Below, piece after piece: positions 43,019 to 51,500 of a stretch of DNA of 64,000 bases. The stretch's first letter is position 1. The number at the start of each line of letters is the position of its first letter. The position numbers and the translations under genes were made by a program. Under the pieces are notes generated by a model, which worked only from the letters and a program-made list of their open reading frames with translations, made no database searches and had not been told where the DNA came from. Origin of the DNA: Yinghuangia sp045039925 (lineage in GTDB: Bacteria; Actinomycetota; Actinomycetes; Streptomycetales; Streptomycetaceae); NCBI GenBank assembly GCA_045039925.1, contig CP108400.1, positions 9,734,001 to 9,798,000 of the forward strand, read 5' to 3'.

Positions 43019-43857
43019 TACGCCAGGCGCTCGGCGTCCGGCGCGACGCCGTAGGCGTCGAACAGCACGTCCTCGAACACCGGGCCGTAGTCCTCGGCGA
43101 GACTCCACGCGGCGACCGCGAGGTCCGCCCACCGGTCGGCCGTGCCCAGCGAGCCGAGGTCGACGTGCGCGGCGAAGGTTCCGTCGTCGTGCACAAGGGT
43201 GTTGGGGACGCACGCGTCGCCGTGGCACACCACGAGCCGGTCCACCGGCGGCGGGTCGGCGAGCCGTGCGCGTGCCTCGGCGGTCGCGAAGTGCCGGTGC
43301 TCGGGGAACCGTTCCTCTGGCCCCTCGCCCTCGGCGATGCGCTCGTCGGCCCGCACCAGGCGCCGTTCCACGCTCCAGTCGAAGGGGCAGCCGTCGACCG
43401 GCAGCGCGTCGTGCAGCAGGCGCAGGCCGCGGCCGATCGCCGCCGTGGCGACCGCCGGGTCCGCGGCCCACCGGGGGTCCACGGCGGAGACGCCGGCCAC
43501 CGCGCGGGTCACCAGCCAGGCCGCGTCGGAGTCGGTGCCGTGGTCGACGACGGGCGGCACGACGGCCCAACGCTGCGCCCAGGCAAGGCGCACGGCCTCG
43601 CCGGGGAGGTCGATCTCGGGGGTGCCCGCGGCGACCCACTTCACGTAGCGGACGCCGTCGTGTCCGCCGTCCAGACGGAAGGTCAGGCCGCCCAGGTCGT
43701 TGCGCCACACGGGCACGACGGCCGTGGCGGCGGACTCGGCGGCGACCGCCGCGACGACGGCCGGGATCTCGGCACGGATCTCGGCACGGATCTCGGCGGG
43801 GACCGCGGCCGGGACCGCGGCGGGCTGCGGGGCAGGACTCTCGGCAGGTGGGGCCAT
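42991..43857 (-). CDS. Aminoglycoside phosphotransferase (APH(3')-like)
   Basis: 288 residues from ATG 43857. The kinase-fold signature HGDACVPN is at 212-219 (catalytic D214, N219), and HVDLG with D233 is the second magnesium site. K73 in YVKW may contact ATP. The protein is the size of APH(3') enzymes, but residues 1-45 are a low-complexity Ala/Pro extension with three EIRA/EIPA repeats. Antibiotic resistance is possible but unproven; many relatives have other substrates. A strong hairpin (43875-43919) stands just before the start, and GTG 43872 is an alternative. Confidence 0.8.
   Translation of the reverse strand: MAPPAESPAPQPAAVPAAVPAEIRAEIRAEIPAVVAAVAAESAATAVVPVWRNDLGGLTFRLDGGHDGVRYVKWVAAGTPEIDLPGEAVRLAWAQRWAVVPPVVDHGTDSDAAWLVTRAVAGVSAVDPRWAADPAVATAAIGRGLRLLHDALPVDGCPFDWSVERRLVRADERIAEGEGPEERFPEHRHFATAEARARLADPPPVDRLVVCHGDACVPNTLVHDDGTFAAHVDLGSLGTADRWADLAVAAWSLAEDYGPVFEDVLFDAYGVAPDAERLAYYRLLWDMA
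43764..43799. repeat. 12-bp in-frame triplicate in the phosphotransferase N-terminus
   Basis: Three contiguous 12-bp units GGATCTCGGCAC (the last ending GG) encode the EIRAEIRAEIPA segment on the minus strand. Confidence 0.85.
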
Positions 43858-43874
43858 GTGCCCATGATCCACAG

Positions 43875-43919
43875 ACGGCGCCCGGTTCCCGCAACCGCGT
43901 TTCGGGAACCGGGCGCCGT
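43875..43919 (-). terminator. Very strong hairpin between the winged-helix gene and the phosphotransferase start
   Basis: A perfect 17-bp stem (ACGGCGCCCGGTTCCCG and complement) with an 11-nt loop lies 62 bp after the stop of the gene at 43981 and only 17 bp before the phosphotransferase ATG. It can be a terminator for the upstream gene or an attenuator-like leader for the downstream one. A second palindrome CGGCTGATCAGCCG is at 43945-43958. Confidence 0.75.
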
Positions 43920-43980
43920 GTTGCCTGTCGGCTGAGCGGCCTGTCGGCTGATCAGCCGAGCGGCCAGGTGGCCAGGTGGG

Positions 43981-44466
43981 CTAGTCGGCGGCGGACTCCA
44001 TCAGGGCGCGCATGAGCGGCGTCGAGTCGATCCACGTCAGCGCGTCCACGCGGCGCTGCGGGGCGGCGTACCGGCGGATCAGCGAAGCGTGGCGCTGGAG
44101 CCACGCGGCCGCGTTGCCGCAGTACGCCGGCGGCATTTCGGCGATCGCGATGGTGCTGCCGTCGGCGGCGACCCACACGCGGTCCTGGTCCACCAGCCAG
44201 CGCCAGGCGCCGGTGCCCGCGGGGCCGCGCGCGACGAGCGCCCGCGCACCCGCGCTGGTGGGACGGATCGGGCGGCCGAGGCCCGGGACGGGGTCGCCGT
44301 ACCGGACGAGGTTGCGGGTGTCGAGGGTGTGCAGGGTACGGGCGGAGATGCCGGGGGCGCCGCCGCGCTCGCCGACGTGGGTGCGGACCGCACCGGTGGA
44401 GATACGGACCAGCGCGCGGCGGGCGGTCGTCATGCGGACGGGAGCGGGATTCCGAGTCAGGGTCAT
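43981..44466 (-). CDS. Putative winged-helix DNA-binding protein
   Basis: 161 residues. Residues 20-80 look like a winged helix: ARRALVRISTGAVRTHV, SARTLHTLDTRNLVRYGDP, then GRPIRPTSAGARAL as wing. The rest is a small domain with WRWLVDQDRVWVAADGS strands. It is not a recognised family; a MarR- or ArsR-like role is possible. ATG 44466 has GGAGTT upstream. Confidence 0.6.
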   Translation of the reverse strand: MTLTRNPAPVRMTTARRALVRISTGAVRTHVGERGGAPGISARTLHTLDTRNLVRYGDPVPGLGRPIRPTSAGARALVARGPAGTGAWRWLVDQDRVWVAADGSTIAIAEMPPAYCGNAAAWLQRHASLIRRYAAPQRRVDALTWIDSTPLMRALMESAAD

Positions 44467-44631
44467 ATCGAACTCCGCTTCTGGCTACGCCGATTTGCCC
44501 TGTTCCCTTGGCAACAGGGGCTCATGACAACCATTGTTCCATTGCCTACCGACATCGCACGTGTTGAACTACCAACCCTGAAAGCCGACTTGGCGGTCCG
44601 TCACAACCGCGAACGAGTACCGCCGACCGGG

Positions 44632-46002
44632 TCACCGGACCACGTCGACGACCGTGCCGCCGCCCGGGTCGACGCGGACAGTCAGAGCCGCGCCGCCGAC
44701 CCGGGCACGCAGGGTCGTGCCCTGCGGGGCGTCCTCGCGGCTCACCTCGCCGCGCGCCGCGAGGTAGCTCTCGGCGAGCGCGGCGGCCACCGTGCCGCGG
44801 CGGCCCTCGGGCACCAGACGGGCCGTCATGTCGACCGCGCCGCGCACCGCCTGGGCGACCGCGTCCGGCGACGTCGCGCGCGGGACGACCGCGTCGTCGA
44901 CGCACACGTACGCGTTGCGCCCGTCCTGGTCCGCGAAGTCCACCACGCAGCCGCCGCCGAGCAGGCCCGCGGCCCCGTGGCTGAGCAGCATGAACGCGGC
45001 GTCGGCGTCGCCGCACTCGCGGACGTCGACCTCGCGGTCCGCCTCGGGCGCCTGGGCCAGGCCCGGCAGCGCGGAGAGCCGCGCGTGCGTGTCCGCGTCC
45101 CAGGTCCAGCGGGTGCGCGCGGGATCGACGGTGCCCAGCACGCGCACCCGTACCTCGTGCGGCCCGCAGGTCAGCACACGCCGCGTCAGGTCGTGGCCCT
45201 CGTACGGGAATTCCCCGATGAACCCGGTGAACTCGCCGTCCTGCTCCAGCGCCTGCGCGACGCCGGCGCCCGCGACGTGCCACCAGGCGCCGGACGGCAC
45301 CGAGCGGGGCGCGGCCGAGATCCGCACCTGCCCGATGCGGCCCGCGGTGTCGAACTCCACCTGGACGGTGTCGCCGCTGTCGAGCGTCGCGTGCATGCCG
45401 TCGCCCACCCGTCGGCCGGCCAGGCCGTGGTGGGCGAAGTACCCGGATACCACGGTCTCGTGCGGCACCGGGAGGAACCCGGCGCCGGTCAGCAGCATGC
45501 GGGGGAGGGTGATCGCGTCCGGCTGCGCCCGCGGCACCTGCTTGTCGTCGACGACCATGTAGAGGCGGCCGGTCGCGTTGGCGGTGACGCCGATGTAGCC
45601 GACGGAGCCGAGCAGGCCCATCGCGGCGAACGCGATCGTCTCCGCGGCCATGCGCGGGTCGGCGAAGCCCGACAGGTTCACGAGGTCTGTTGTGAACTCG
45701 GGGATGTCGTCGCGTTCCCCGATCGCGCGCAGCGCCCGTGCCGCCGAGGTGACCTCGGGGTCGCCCCAGGAGGGGTTCGCCCAGCCCCACAGCCACGAGT
45801 TGTCACCGGTGGAGAAACTCCCGAGGACCGAGACGGCGACCTCGCGGCCGCTCTGCCGGTACACCCGGTCGTTGAGGTTGACGCTCCATTCGCCCATGGG
45901 CATGAAGGCGTTGAACGCCTCCAACTGCTCGCCGACCCAGGCTCCATGTGGCCCTGCGGCCCGTACGAATGCGTCCGAGAAGAAGTCGTGTCCCGTGGTC
46001 AT
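44632..46002 (-). CDS. Uncharacterised protein, DUF6882-like, internally duplicated
   Basis: 456 residues. The N-terminal half has VLGSFSTGDNSWLWGWANPSW, resembling DUF6882 proteins. Its pattern (a W-rich start, a long alpha segment with MAAETIAFAAMGLLG, then RLYMVVDDKQVPRA) returns in the C-terminal half (TRWTWDADTHARL, ADAAFMLLSHGAAGLLGGG, NAYVCVDDAVVPRA). This duplication fits a two-domain or pseudo-dimer protein. No signal peptide; function unknown. No good ribosome site at 46002. Confidence 0.65.
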   Translation of the reverse strand: MTTGHDFFSDAFVRAAGPHGAWVGEQLEAFNAFMPMGEWSVNLNDRVYRQSGREVAVSVLGSFSTGDNSWLWGWANPSWGDPEVTSAARALRAIGERDDIPEFTTDLVNLSGFADPRMAAETIAFAAMGLLGSVGYIGVTANATGRLYMVVDDKQVPRAQPDAITLPRMLLTGAGFLPVPHETVVSGYFAHHGLAGRRVGDGMHATLDSGDTVQVEFDTAGRIGQVRISAAPRSVPSGAWWHVAGAGVAQALEQDGEFTGFIGEFPYEGHDLTRRVLTCGPHEVRVRVLGTVDPARTRWTWDADTHARLSALPGLAQAPEADREVDVRECGDADAAFMLLSHGAAGLLGGGCVVDFADQDGRNAYVCVDDAVVPRATSPDAVAQAVRGAVDMTARLVPEGRRGTVAAALAESYLAARGEVSREDAPQGTTLRARVGGAALTVRVDPGGGTVVDVVR

Positions 46003-46143
46003 GCGCGGTCACGTTACCGATCGCCGCCGACGAGCGCCGAAGTGCTCGTCGCCGCGCCCGGGCACGTCGCGCCGACGAGGAGCCCTCGTAGGCCTAGGGC
46101 GTGTCTCCACGGGTCGCCGCGGCCGGTTCGCCGCCGGGCGGGC

Positions 46144-46178
46144 CCGACGCGGTGCCGGGAGGGCCGGCACCGCGTCGG
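46144..46178 (-). terminator. Terminator after the rodlin gene
   Basis: A perfect 15-bp stem CCGACGCGGTGCCGG with complement and a 5-nt loop lies 64 bp past the rodlin stop. Confidence 0.78.
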
Positions 46179-46241
46179 TGGTCGCTGGGGCGGTCAGGCG
46201 GGGTGGAGGCGGCCCCGCGCCGTCCGGCCCGGCGGGTCGGG

Positions 46242-46643
46242 TCAGCCGTTCTCGGACAGGACGCTGGACAGGAGGTGCGCCAGCGGGTCGTCGCCGGTCT
46301 GCTGCATCGCGTTGGGGCTGCAGACCTGGTTGACCTGGTCGGTCAGGACGTCCTGGATGCCGATGCCGGCACCGATGCCGCCGCCGATCGCACCCTGCAG
46401 CGGGATCTTGTTCACGCCGAGGCAGTTGATGACGCCGCCCTGGATGATCGCCATGTTCGGGCTCATGTAGCCGCTGCTGCTCGAGTTGGCGATGGACTGC
46501 TTCGACTCGTTGCCGGCCTGGAGCGCGACGTTGCCGTCGTCGTTGTTGCCCGCGACAGCCTGCGGGGCGGCGACGGCCGTGAGGCCGAAGACCGAGGTGG
46601 CGATCGCGGCGGAGGCCGACACGCGCTTGAGGGTGTTCGCCAT
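46242..46643 (-). CDS. Rodlin-family secreted protein
   Basis: 133 residues. A signal peptide (1-31, VFGLTAVAAPQAVA cleavage region) is followed by a mature protein matching rodlins: GN-rich start, SSSGYMSPNMAIIQGG, INCLGVNKIPLQGAIG, IQDVLTDQVNQVCS and GDDPLAHLL. The two spaced cysteines in the mature part are the conserved pair. Rodlins organise chaplin fibrils into the rodlet layer on aerial hyphae and spores. ATG 46643 has AAGGAA upstream. Only one copy is in the window, whereas model streptomycetes carry an adjacent divergent pair. The terminator at 46144 makes it monocistronic. Confidence 0.85.
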   Translation of the reverse strand: MANTLKRVSASAAIATSVFGLTAVAAPQAVAGNNDDGNVALQAGNESKQSIANSSSSGYMSPNMAIIQGGVINCLGVNKIPLQGAIGGGIGAGIGIQDVLTDQVNQVCSPNAMQQTGDDPLAHLLSSVLSENG

Positions 46644-46806
46644 CAGAAGTTCCTTAGGTGTTGGGGCTGGAGGGGTACGTGCCGCCGCGGCAGCCTGTCC
46701 AACACGTCGGGAGACGGAATGGTTGCGGACTTTCACCCTCGTGGTCGCAGCCGTCGAAGCGCCGTTCGACGCCGGGACCCGGCGCGCGACCCCGGACGGG
46801 CACGCC

Positions 46807-46841
46807 GAAGGGGCCGAGGGCGGTGCGCCCTCGGCCCCTTC
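46807..46841 (-). terminator. Terminator after the ABC ATPase gene (first hairpin in genome order)
   Basis: A perfect 15-bp stem GAAGGGGCCGAGGGC with complement and a 5-nt loop lies about 70 bp past the TagH-like stop. With the hairpin at 46858-46887 it forms a double terminator. Confidence 0.75.
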
Positions 46842-46857
46842 CGCACAGGTACAACGG

Positions 46858-46887
46858 GTGCACGAGTGCACGGCTGTACTCGTGCAC
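46858..46887 (-). terminator. Second hairpin after the ABC ATPase gene
   Basis: The perfect 10-bp inverted repeat GTGCACGAGT with complement and a 10-nt loop lies 27 bp past the TagH-like stop, nearer to the gene than the 46807 hairpin. Confidence 0.6.
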
Positions 46888-46913
46888 GCGCTACGCGCGA
46901 ACCCGCGTCAGGG

Positions 46914-47741
46914 CTACGCGCCCTTCTCGTACGCCGCCACGACCTCGGCCGTCGGGCCGTCCTGGAGGATCACCCCGTCGTGCAGCCAGATGACCCGCTC
47001 GCACGTGTCGCGGATCGACTTCATGCTGTGGCTCACCAGGAAGACCGTGCCGGCCTCCTCGCGCAGCTCGCGGATCCGGGCCTCGCTGCGCTTCTGGAAC
47101 TCGCGGTCGCCGGTGGCCAGCGCCTCGTCGATCATCAGCACGTCGTGGCTGCGCGCCGCGGCGATGGCGAACCGCAGGCGCGCCCCCTGGCCGGACGAGT
47201 AGGTGCGCATGGGCCGGTTCAGGATGCCCTTGCTCATCTTCTCCAGGCCGGAGAACTCGGCGATCGACTCGTAGCTGGCGCGCGCCTCGGCCTGGGTCAT
47301 GCCCATCGCGAGGCAGCCGAGGATGATGTTCCGCTCACCGGACAGCTCGCTCATCATCGCCGCGTTGACGCCGAGCAGCGACGGCTGGCCGTGCGTGTAG
47401 ATCTTGCCGCCGGTGGGCGGCAGCAGCCCCGCGACGCAGCGCAGCAGGGTGCTCTTGCCGGACCCGTTGCGGCCGATCAGCCCGATGGCCTCGCCCTTGT
47501 ACGCGACGAAGCTGACGCCCTTGACGGCGTGCACCTCGGTGACGCCCGCCGAGCCCTTGCGGGCGAGGATGCGCGACAGCGCCGAGGTGGCGTTGCCCTT
47601 GCCCGCGCCCGCGCCGTGCACGCGGTACGTGAGCTTGACGTCGTCGACGACGACGGTCGGCACCCGGGTGGCGTCGGGTACGGCGACCGCCGCGCCGGAC
47701 GACGGTGCGGTGGCGCCCTGCGCCGGGATCGTGTCAGCCAC
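46914..47741 (-). CDS. Polysaccharide/teichoic-acid exporter ATP-binding protein (TagH-like)
   Basis: 275 residues. Walker A GRNGSGKS is at 90-97, signature YSSGQ at 181-185, Walker B VLMIDE at 201-206, and an H-loop in LVSHS. The wide insertion before Walker A and the sequence class match Wzt/TagH subunits of glycan exporters. GTG 47741 overlaps the permease stop by 8 bp. It would power export of the surface polymer made by the upstream genes; a double terminator follows. Confidence 0.88.
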   Translation of the reverse strand: MADTIPAQGATAPSSGAAVAVPDATRVPTVVVDDVKLTYRVHGAGAGKGNATSALSRILARKGSAGVTEVHAVKGVSFVAYKGEAIGLIGRNGSGKSTLLRCVAGLLPPTGGKIYTHGQPSLLGVNAAMMSELSGERNIILGCLAMGMTQAEARASYESIAEFSGLEKMSKGILNRPMRTYSSGQGARLRFAIAAARSHDVLMIDEALATGDREFQKRSEARIRELREEAGTVFLVSHSMKSIRDTCERVIWLHDGVILQDGPTAEVVAAYEKGA

Positions 47742-48654
47742 GGCCGTACCTCTCTTCCGCGCGCCAGAAGTACACGAAGCCGCCGATGCCGACGGCGAGC
47801 GCCCAGCCCACGCCGAGAAGCCAGGTGTGCGCGGGGATCGTCACATGGCTCTCGATCAGCGAGTCGCGGACCAGTTCGATGTAGACCGCCGCGGGGTTCG
47901 ACTCCAGGGCGTGCCGCACCCAGCCCGGGGCGTCCTCGGTGAAGGTCGCGATGCTGTAGAACACGCCGGAGAGGTACAGCCACGTCCGCATCAGGAACGG
48001 GATCAGCTGGTTGATGTCGGTGACCGTGGCGCCGAACCGGGCGACGATCATGCTCAGGCCCACGTTGAAGACGAACTGGCAGAGCAGGGCGGGGACGACC
48101 AGCAGCCACTTCAGGGTCAGCGGCTCGCCCTTCGCCAGCACGATCGCGAACAGCACCACCATGGAGATCATGAGCTGCTGCAACTGCACGATGGTGAACG
48201 AGATCGGCAGGCTCGCGCGCGGGAAGTGCAGGGCCCGGATGAGGTTGAGCTGGCTGCTGATCGAGCGCGCGCCCGCGAGGACGGCGGTCTGCGTGAAGCT
48301 GAACACGAAGATGCCGGTGACCAGGAACGCGACGTAGTTGTCGATGCCGCGGTCGGTCTTCAGCATCATGCCGAAGATCAGGTAGTAGATCGCGGCGTTG
48401 AGCAGCGGGGTGAGGACCTGCCACACCTGGCCGAGCCGCGCGGTGCTGTACGAGGCGCGGGTCTTGGCGTTGGCGAACGCCACGATGAAGTGGCGGCGGC
48501 CCCACAACTGGCCCAGGTAGGTGCGGAGGCCGGGCCGGGCACCGCTGACGCTCAGCTGGTGCCGGGCGGCGTACTCGGCGAGCGTTTCGCTCGTGCCGGG
48601 GGGTGCCGGAGGGGCTGCGGGCGAGCCGGTTCCGGCGGTTGCGCTGTGAACCAC
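47734..48654 (-). CDS. Polysaccharide/teichoic-acid exporter permease (TagG-like)
   Basis: 306 residues. An N-terminal amphipathic region leads into six membrane helices of the ABC-2 type: VLTPLLNAAIYYLIFGMML, VAFLVTGIFVFSFTQTAVL, SFTIVQLQQLMISMVVLFAIVL and so on. The signature region RALHFPRASLPIS is typical of Wzm/TagG. The GTG at 48654 is chosen from frame and a GGAAAG site; upstream frame sequence has no such signal. It is separated from the GT2 gene by about 105 nt and fused translationally with the ATPase gene. Confidence 0.85.
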   Translation of the reverse strand: MVHSATAGTGSPAAPPAPPGTSETLAEYAARHQLSVSGARPGLRTYLGQLWGRRHFIVAFANAKTRASYSTARLGQVWQVLTPLLNAAIYYLIFGMMLKTDRGIDNYVAFLVTGIFVFSFTQTAVLAGARSISSQLNLIRALHFPRASLPISFTIVQLQQLMISMVVLFAIVLAKGEPLTLKWLLVVPALLCQFVFNVGLSMIVARFGATVTDINQLIPFLMRTWLYLSGVFYSIATFTEDAPGWVRHALESNPAAVYIELVRDSLIESHVTIPAHTWLLGVGWALAVGIGGFVYFWRAEERYGRG

Positions 48655-48758
48655 GGGGAGACTTTCCGTCGAGGTTGACAAGGGTGCGGGAGTGCGGGGC
48701 AGGACAAAACAGGGGTATGTCGGGACGAACCCGGAGATAACGGATGGGACGAACGGCG

Positions 48759-49685
48759 TCAGATCAGCGGGGGCCGTCTGAGCCTTGTCATATGCCAGAC
48801 GGTGCGCCAGGAGATCGGGTTCCGCGGTCCGCAGGATTCGTTCCAGCCTTCGCGGAAACCGAGCGTCCACGCCTGGATGCCCTCGCGGTCGGGACGCCGC
48901 GCCGCGGTGATCACGACCCACGAGGCGAGGTACGCCGGGACGATCGGCCAGGGCAGGTTCCGGCGCGCGAGCCACACGCGGTTGCGGGCGTTCATCCGGT
49001 GGTAGTGCGGGTGCCGGGCCGGGCTGGTGGCCGGGTGCTCCAGCACCACGTCCGCGCGGTAGTCCACACTCCACCCGGCGTCGAGCGCCCGCCACGCGAG
49101 GTCGGTCTCCTCGTGGGCGTAGAAGAACTCGTCCGGCAGGCCGCCGACCTCGCGCAGCACCTCGGCGCGTATCGCGCACGCGCCGCCCAGGAACGTGGTG
49201 ACGGCGCCGGACCGCAGCGGCGCGCCGCTGCCCAGCCGCGGCACATGCCGCCGCTGGGTGGTCTTGGTCACCGGGTCGACGATCCGGAACGTCACGATCC
49301 CGAGGTCGGGGTTGTGCGCGAAGGCCGAGCGCAGGCGGTTGGCGATGCCCGGGTCGCGGATCAGCCCGTCGTCGTCCAGGAACATCACGACGTCGCAGTC
49401 CAGCGCCTCCGCGCCGACGTTGCGGCCGGCGGGGATGCCGACGTTGCTGTCCAGTTCGATGACCCGGACGAAATCCGGCAGGTCGGCGGGGGTCTTGCCG
49501 CCGTTCACCACGAGCACGACCTCGATCGGCGGGCCGTACTGGTTCGCGACCGAGTCGAGCAGCGCGGTCAGCTCCGTCGGGCGGTCGCCCAAGGTCAGCA
49601 CGACTGCGCCGACGCGGATGTCCGCGGGAGCGGGGCCCTCGGTGGTCGTCCGAGGCGGGGGTACAGGCCGGGGGATCATGCTCAT
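48759..49685 (-). CDS. GT2-family glycosyltransferase
   Basis: 308 residues, GT-A fold. RVGAVVLTLGDRPTELTALLDSV is the start of the domain, VVMFLDDDG carries the metal-binding DxD, and EEFFYAHEETDLAWR-type residues mark the acceptor-side ED motif. The C-terminus (YHRMNARNRVWLARRN and beyond) resembles rhamnosyltransferase-like enzymes. ATG 49685 overlaps the CDP-alcohol transferase stop (ATGA). Likely adds a sugar to the polymer. Confidence 0.88.
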   Translation of the reverse strand: MSMIPRPVPPPRTTTEGPAPADIRVGAVVLTLGDRPTELTALLDSVANQYGPPIEVVLVVNGGKTPADLPDFVRVIELDSNVGIPAGRNVGAEALDCDVVMFLDDDGLIRDPGIANRLRSAFAHNPDLGIVTFRIVDPVTKTTQRRHVPRLGSGAPLRSGAVTTFLGGACAIRAEVLREVGGLPDEFFYAHEETDLAWRALDAGWSVDYRADVVLEHPATSPARHPHYHRMNARNRVWLARRNLPWPIVPAYLASWVVITAARRPDREGIQAWTLGFREGWNESCGPRNPISWRTVWHMTRLRRPPLI

Positions 49686-50461
49686 CGCAGTCGACTCGAC
49701 AGAAGGACGCTCACCAGGTGGAGCACGGTCTGCAGCAGCGCGATCGCCGCCAGGACCGCCACCGCCGCACGGCTGAACGCCAGGCCTTCGCCGCGTACCG
49801 CGTCGGCGACGCCCGCGGCCAGCAGGAACAACGACGCCTCGACCGCGCCGATCAGGCGGTGGAAGTTCAGCGACGCGGCGACCTTGCGCAGCGACGCCGC
49901 GCCCGACGAACGCGGCACCGCGGCGCCGTCGTTGACGATCGGCAGGCCCGAGCGGGCCCGGGCGCCGTCCACCAGGTCGGTCTCGGACTTGATGAGGATC
50001 GCGCCCAGCGCCGCGACGACGCCGAGGTACGCCCAGCCGTCCAGGCGTCCGCCGTCCAGGATGCCCGCGGCGTGCAGGCCGGCCCCGGTCAGCAGCGCCG
50101 CCTCGCTGAGGTAGTGCCCCACCCGGTCGAGGTAGACGCCCGTCACCGAGGTCTGCCGCCGCCAGCGGGCCACCTCGCCGTCGACGCAGTCCAGCAGGAG
50201 GTACACCTGCACGAGGACGGCCGCCACGAGCGGTCCGGCGAGACCGGGCAGCATGAGTGCCGCACCGGCCGCGATCCCGGCGAGGATCATCAGGTAGGTG
50301 AGCTGGTTGGGGCTGATGCGGGTGCCCACCAGAACGCGGGTGATCCGTACGGATATACGCCGCATGTACAGGCGGCCCGCCCAGTGCTCCCCACTGCGAC
50401 GGTCGAGCAGTCCGGCCGGATGGACGACCGTCCGGAGCTCAGCCACCGAAGGTATGGACAT
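49682..50461 (-). CDS. CDP-alcohol phosphatidyltransferase family protein
   Basis: 259 residues with about six membrane helices. The family motif reads DCVDGEVARWRRQTSVTG-VYLDRVGH: D91, D94, G95, A98, R99 and D of LDR are present, but the last of the four usual aspartates is His. The enzymes transfer a phospho-alcohol between CDP and an acceptor alcohol in the membrane. Start overlaps the glycerol-1-phosphate dehydrogenase gene by 23 bp, so it is strongly coupled. Possible acceptor: the polyol phosphate activated by the neighbouring nucleotidyltransferase. Confidence 0.82.
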   Translation of the reverse strand: MSIPSVAELRTVVHPAGLLDRRSGEHWAGRLYMRRISVRITRVLVGTRISPNQLTYLMILAGIAAGAALMLPGLAGPLVAAVLVQVYLLLDCVDGEVARWRRQTSVTGVYLDRVGHYLSEAALLTGAGLHAAGILDGGRLDGWAYLGVVAALGAILIKSETDLVDGARARSGLPIVNDGAAVPRSSGAASLRKVAASLNFHRLIGAVEASLFLLAAGVADAVRGEGLAFSRAAVAVLAAIALLQTVLHLVSVLLSSRLR

Positions 50462-51500
50462 ATTTCTCCACCGAGTCTGTGAGTCGGGCCGGGGGGAACG
50501 CCAGGTGTTCGAGGATCGTGTAGCGACCGGGCCGGGTGCTCGGTGCGTACTCGACGGCCGCCCTGAACTGCTCGGTACTGATGCCGAGTTCGGCCGGCAC
50601 CACGGGCAGCCCGTGGCGGCGCAGGGTGGCCGCCAGGGATTCGGCCATGGCCAGGTCGTCGCGCAGGAACGACGCGAAGACCGCGCCGACGCCCACCTGT
50701 TCGCCGTGCAGGCCGCGCAACTCCGGGTACAGCAGGTCCAGTGCGTGCGAGATCTCGTGACAGGCCCCGCTGCACGGATGCGACGTGCCGGCCACCGTCA
50801 TGGCGAGGCCGGACAGCACGAGGCTGTCCACGAGCGCCACCAGGAACGCGTCGTCGGCGACGCCGCCGGGCCGGTGCAGGAGCGATTCCGCGGCGGTCCG
50901 GGCGAACGCCGCCGACAGGCCGTCGACCGGCTGGCCCGCGACCGCCCCGGCCAACTCCCAGTCGGCGAGGGCGGACAGGTTGGACAAAACCTCGCCGATG
51001 CCGGCGCGCACGTAGCGGGCCGGGGCGGCCCGGACCTCGTCGAGGTCGACCACGAGGGCGATCGGGGCGGGCACGCCGTACGAGCCGCGCCCCGCGTCGT
51101 TGTCGAGGATGCTCACCGGCGACGCGATGCCGTCGTGCGCCAGATTGGTCGCCACCGCCACCATCGGCAGGCCCACGCGCGCCGCGGCGTACTTGGTGGT
51201 GTCGAGCGTGCGTCCGCCGCCGATCCCCACCACGGCGTCGTACGTCCCCGCGCGCAGCCGGTCGGCGACGTCCACCGCGGCGTTGAGCGTGCCGCCCTCG
51301 ACCGGGAACCAGTCGGCACCGGGCAGTTGCGGGGCCACCCGGGCGCGCAGGCGCGCGTCGGTGCCGGTGCTCACCACCAGGGCGAGGCTGCCGTTCGCGG
51401 AGATCCGGCGTTCGGCGAGGAGGTCGGTGAGATGGTCGAGGGCCCCGGCGCGGACGTCCACGCTGAGCGGTGCGGGAACCAGGCGCGTCAGTACCGGCAC
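50439..51500 (-). CDS. sn-Glycerol-1-phosphate dehydrogenase family protein (AraM/EgsA-like)
   Basis: 353 residues, iron/zinc-type alcohol dehydrogenase fold. GGGRTLDTTKYAA is the NAD-binding GGGxxxDxxK motif, and NLAHDGIASPVS plus the late histidines in GTSHPCSGACHEISH supply metal ligands. The family makes glycerol-1-phosphate from dihydroxyacetone phosphate, as in archaeal lipids and Bacillus AraM. GTG 51500 overlaps the nucleotidyltransferase stop by 13 bp. Its place in a CDP-alcohol cluster suggests it supplies the glycerol or polyol phosphate head; other activity in the family is possible. Confidence 0.85.
   Translation of the reverse strand: MPVLTRLVPAPLSVDVRAGALDHLTDLLAERRISANGSLALVVSTGTDARLRARVAPQLPGADWFPVEGGTLNAAVDVADRLRAGTYDAVVGIGGGRTLDTTKYAAARVGLPMVAVATNLAHDGIASPVSILDNDAGRGSYGVPAPIALVVDLDEVRAAPARYVRAGIGEVLSNLSALADWELAGAVAGQPVDGLSAAFARTAAESLLHRPGGVADDAFLVALVDSLVLSGLAMTVAGTSHPCSGACHEISHALDLLYPELRGLHGEQVGVGAVFASFLRDDLAMAESLAATLRRHGLPVVPAELGISTEQFRAAVEYAPSTRPGRYTILEHLAFPPARLTDSVEKYVHTFGG

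Noticed and set aside
42991..43857. Calling the phosphotransferase a proven antibiotic-resistance gene
   Set aside because: Only the kinase fold and catalytic motif are visible; no resistance cluster, producer genes or mobile element lie nearby.
46858..46887. GTGCACGAGT dyad as a butyrolactone-type receptor site
   Set aside because: It lies directly downstream of the TagH stop, not in a promoter, so a terminator is the simpler reading.
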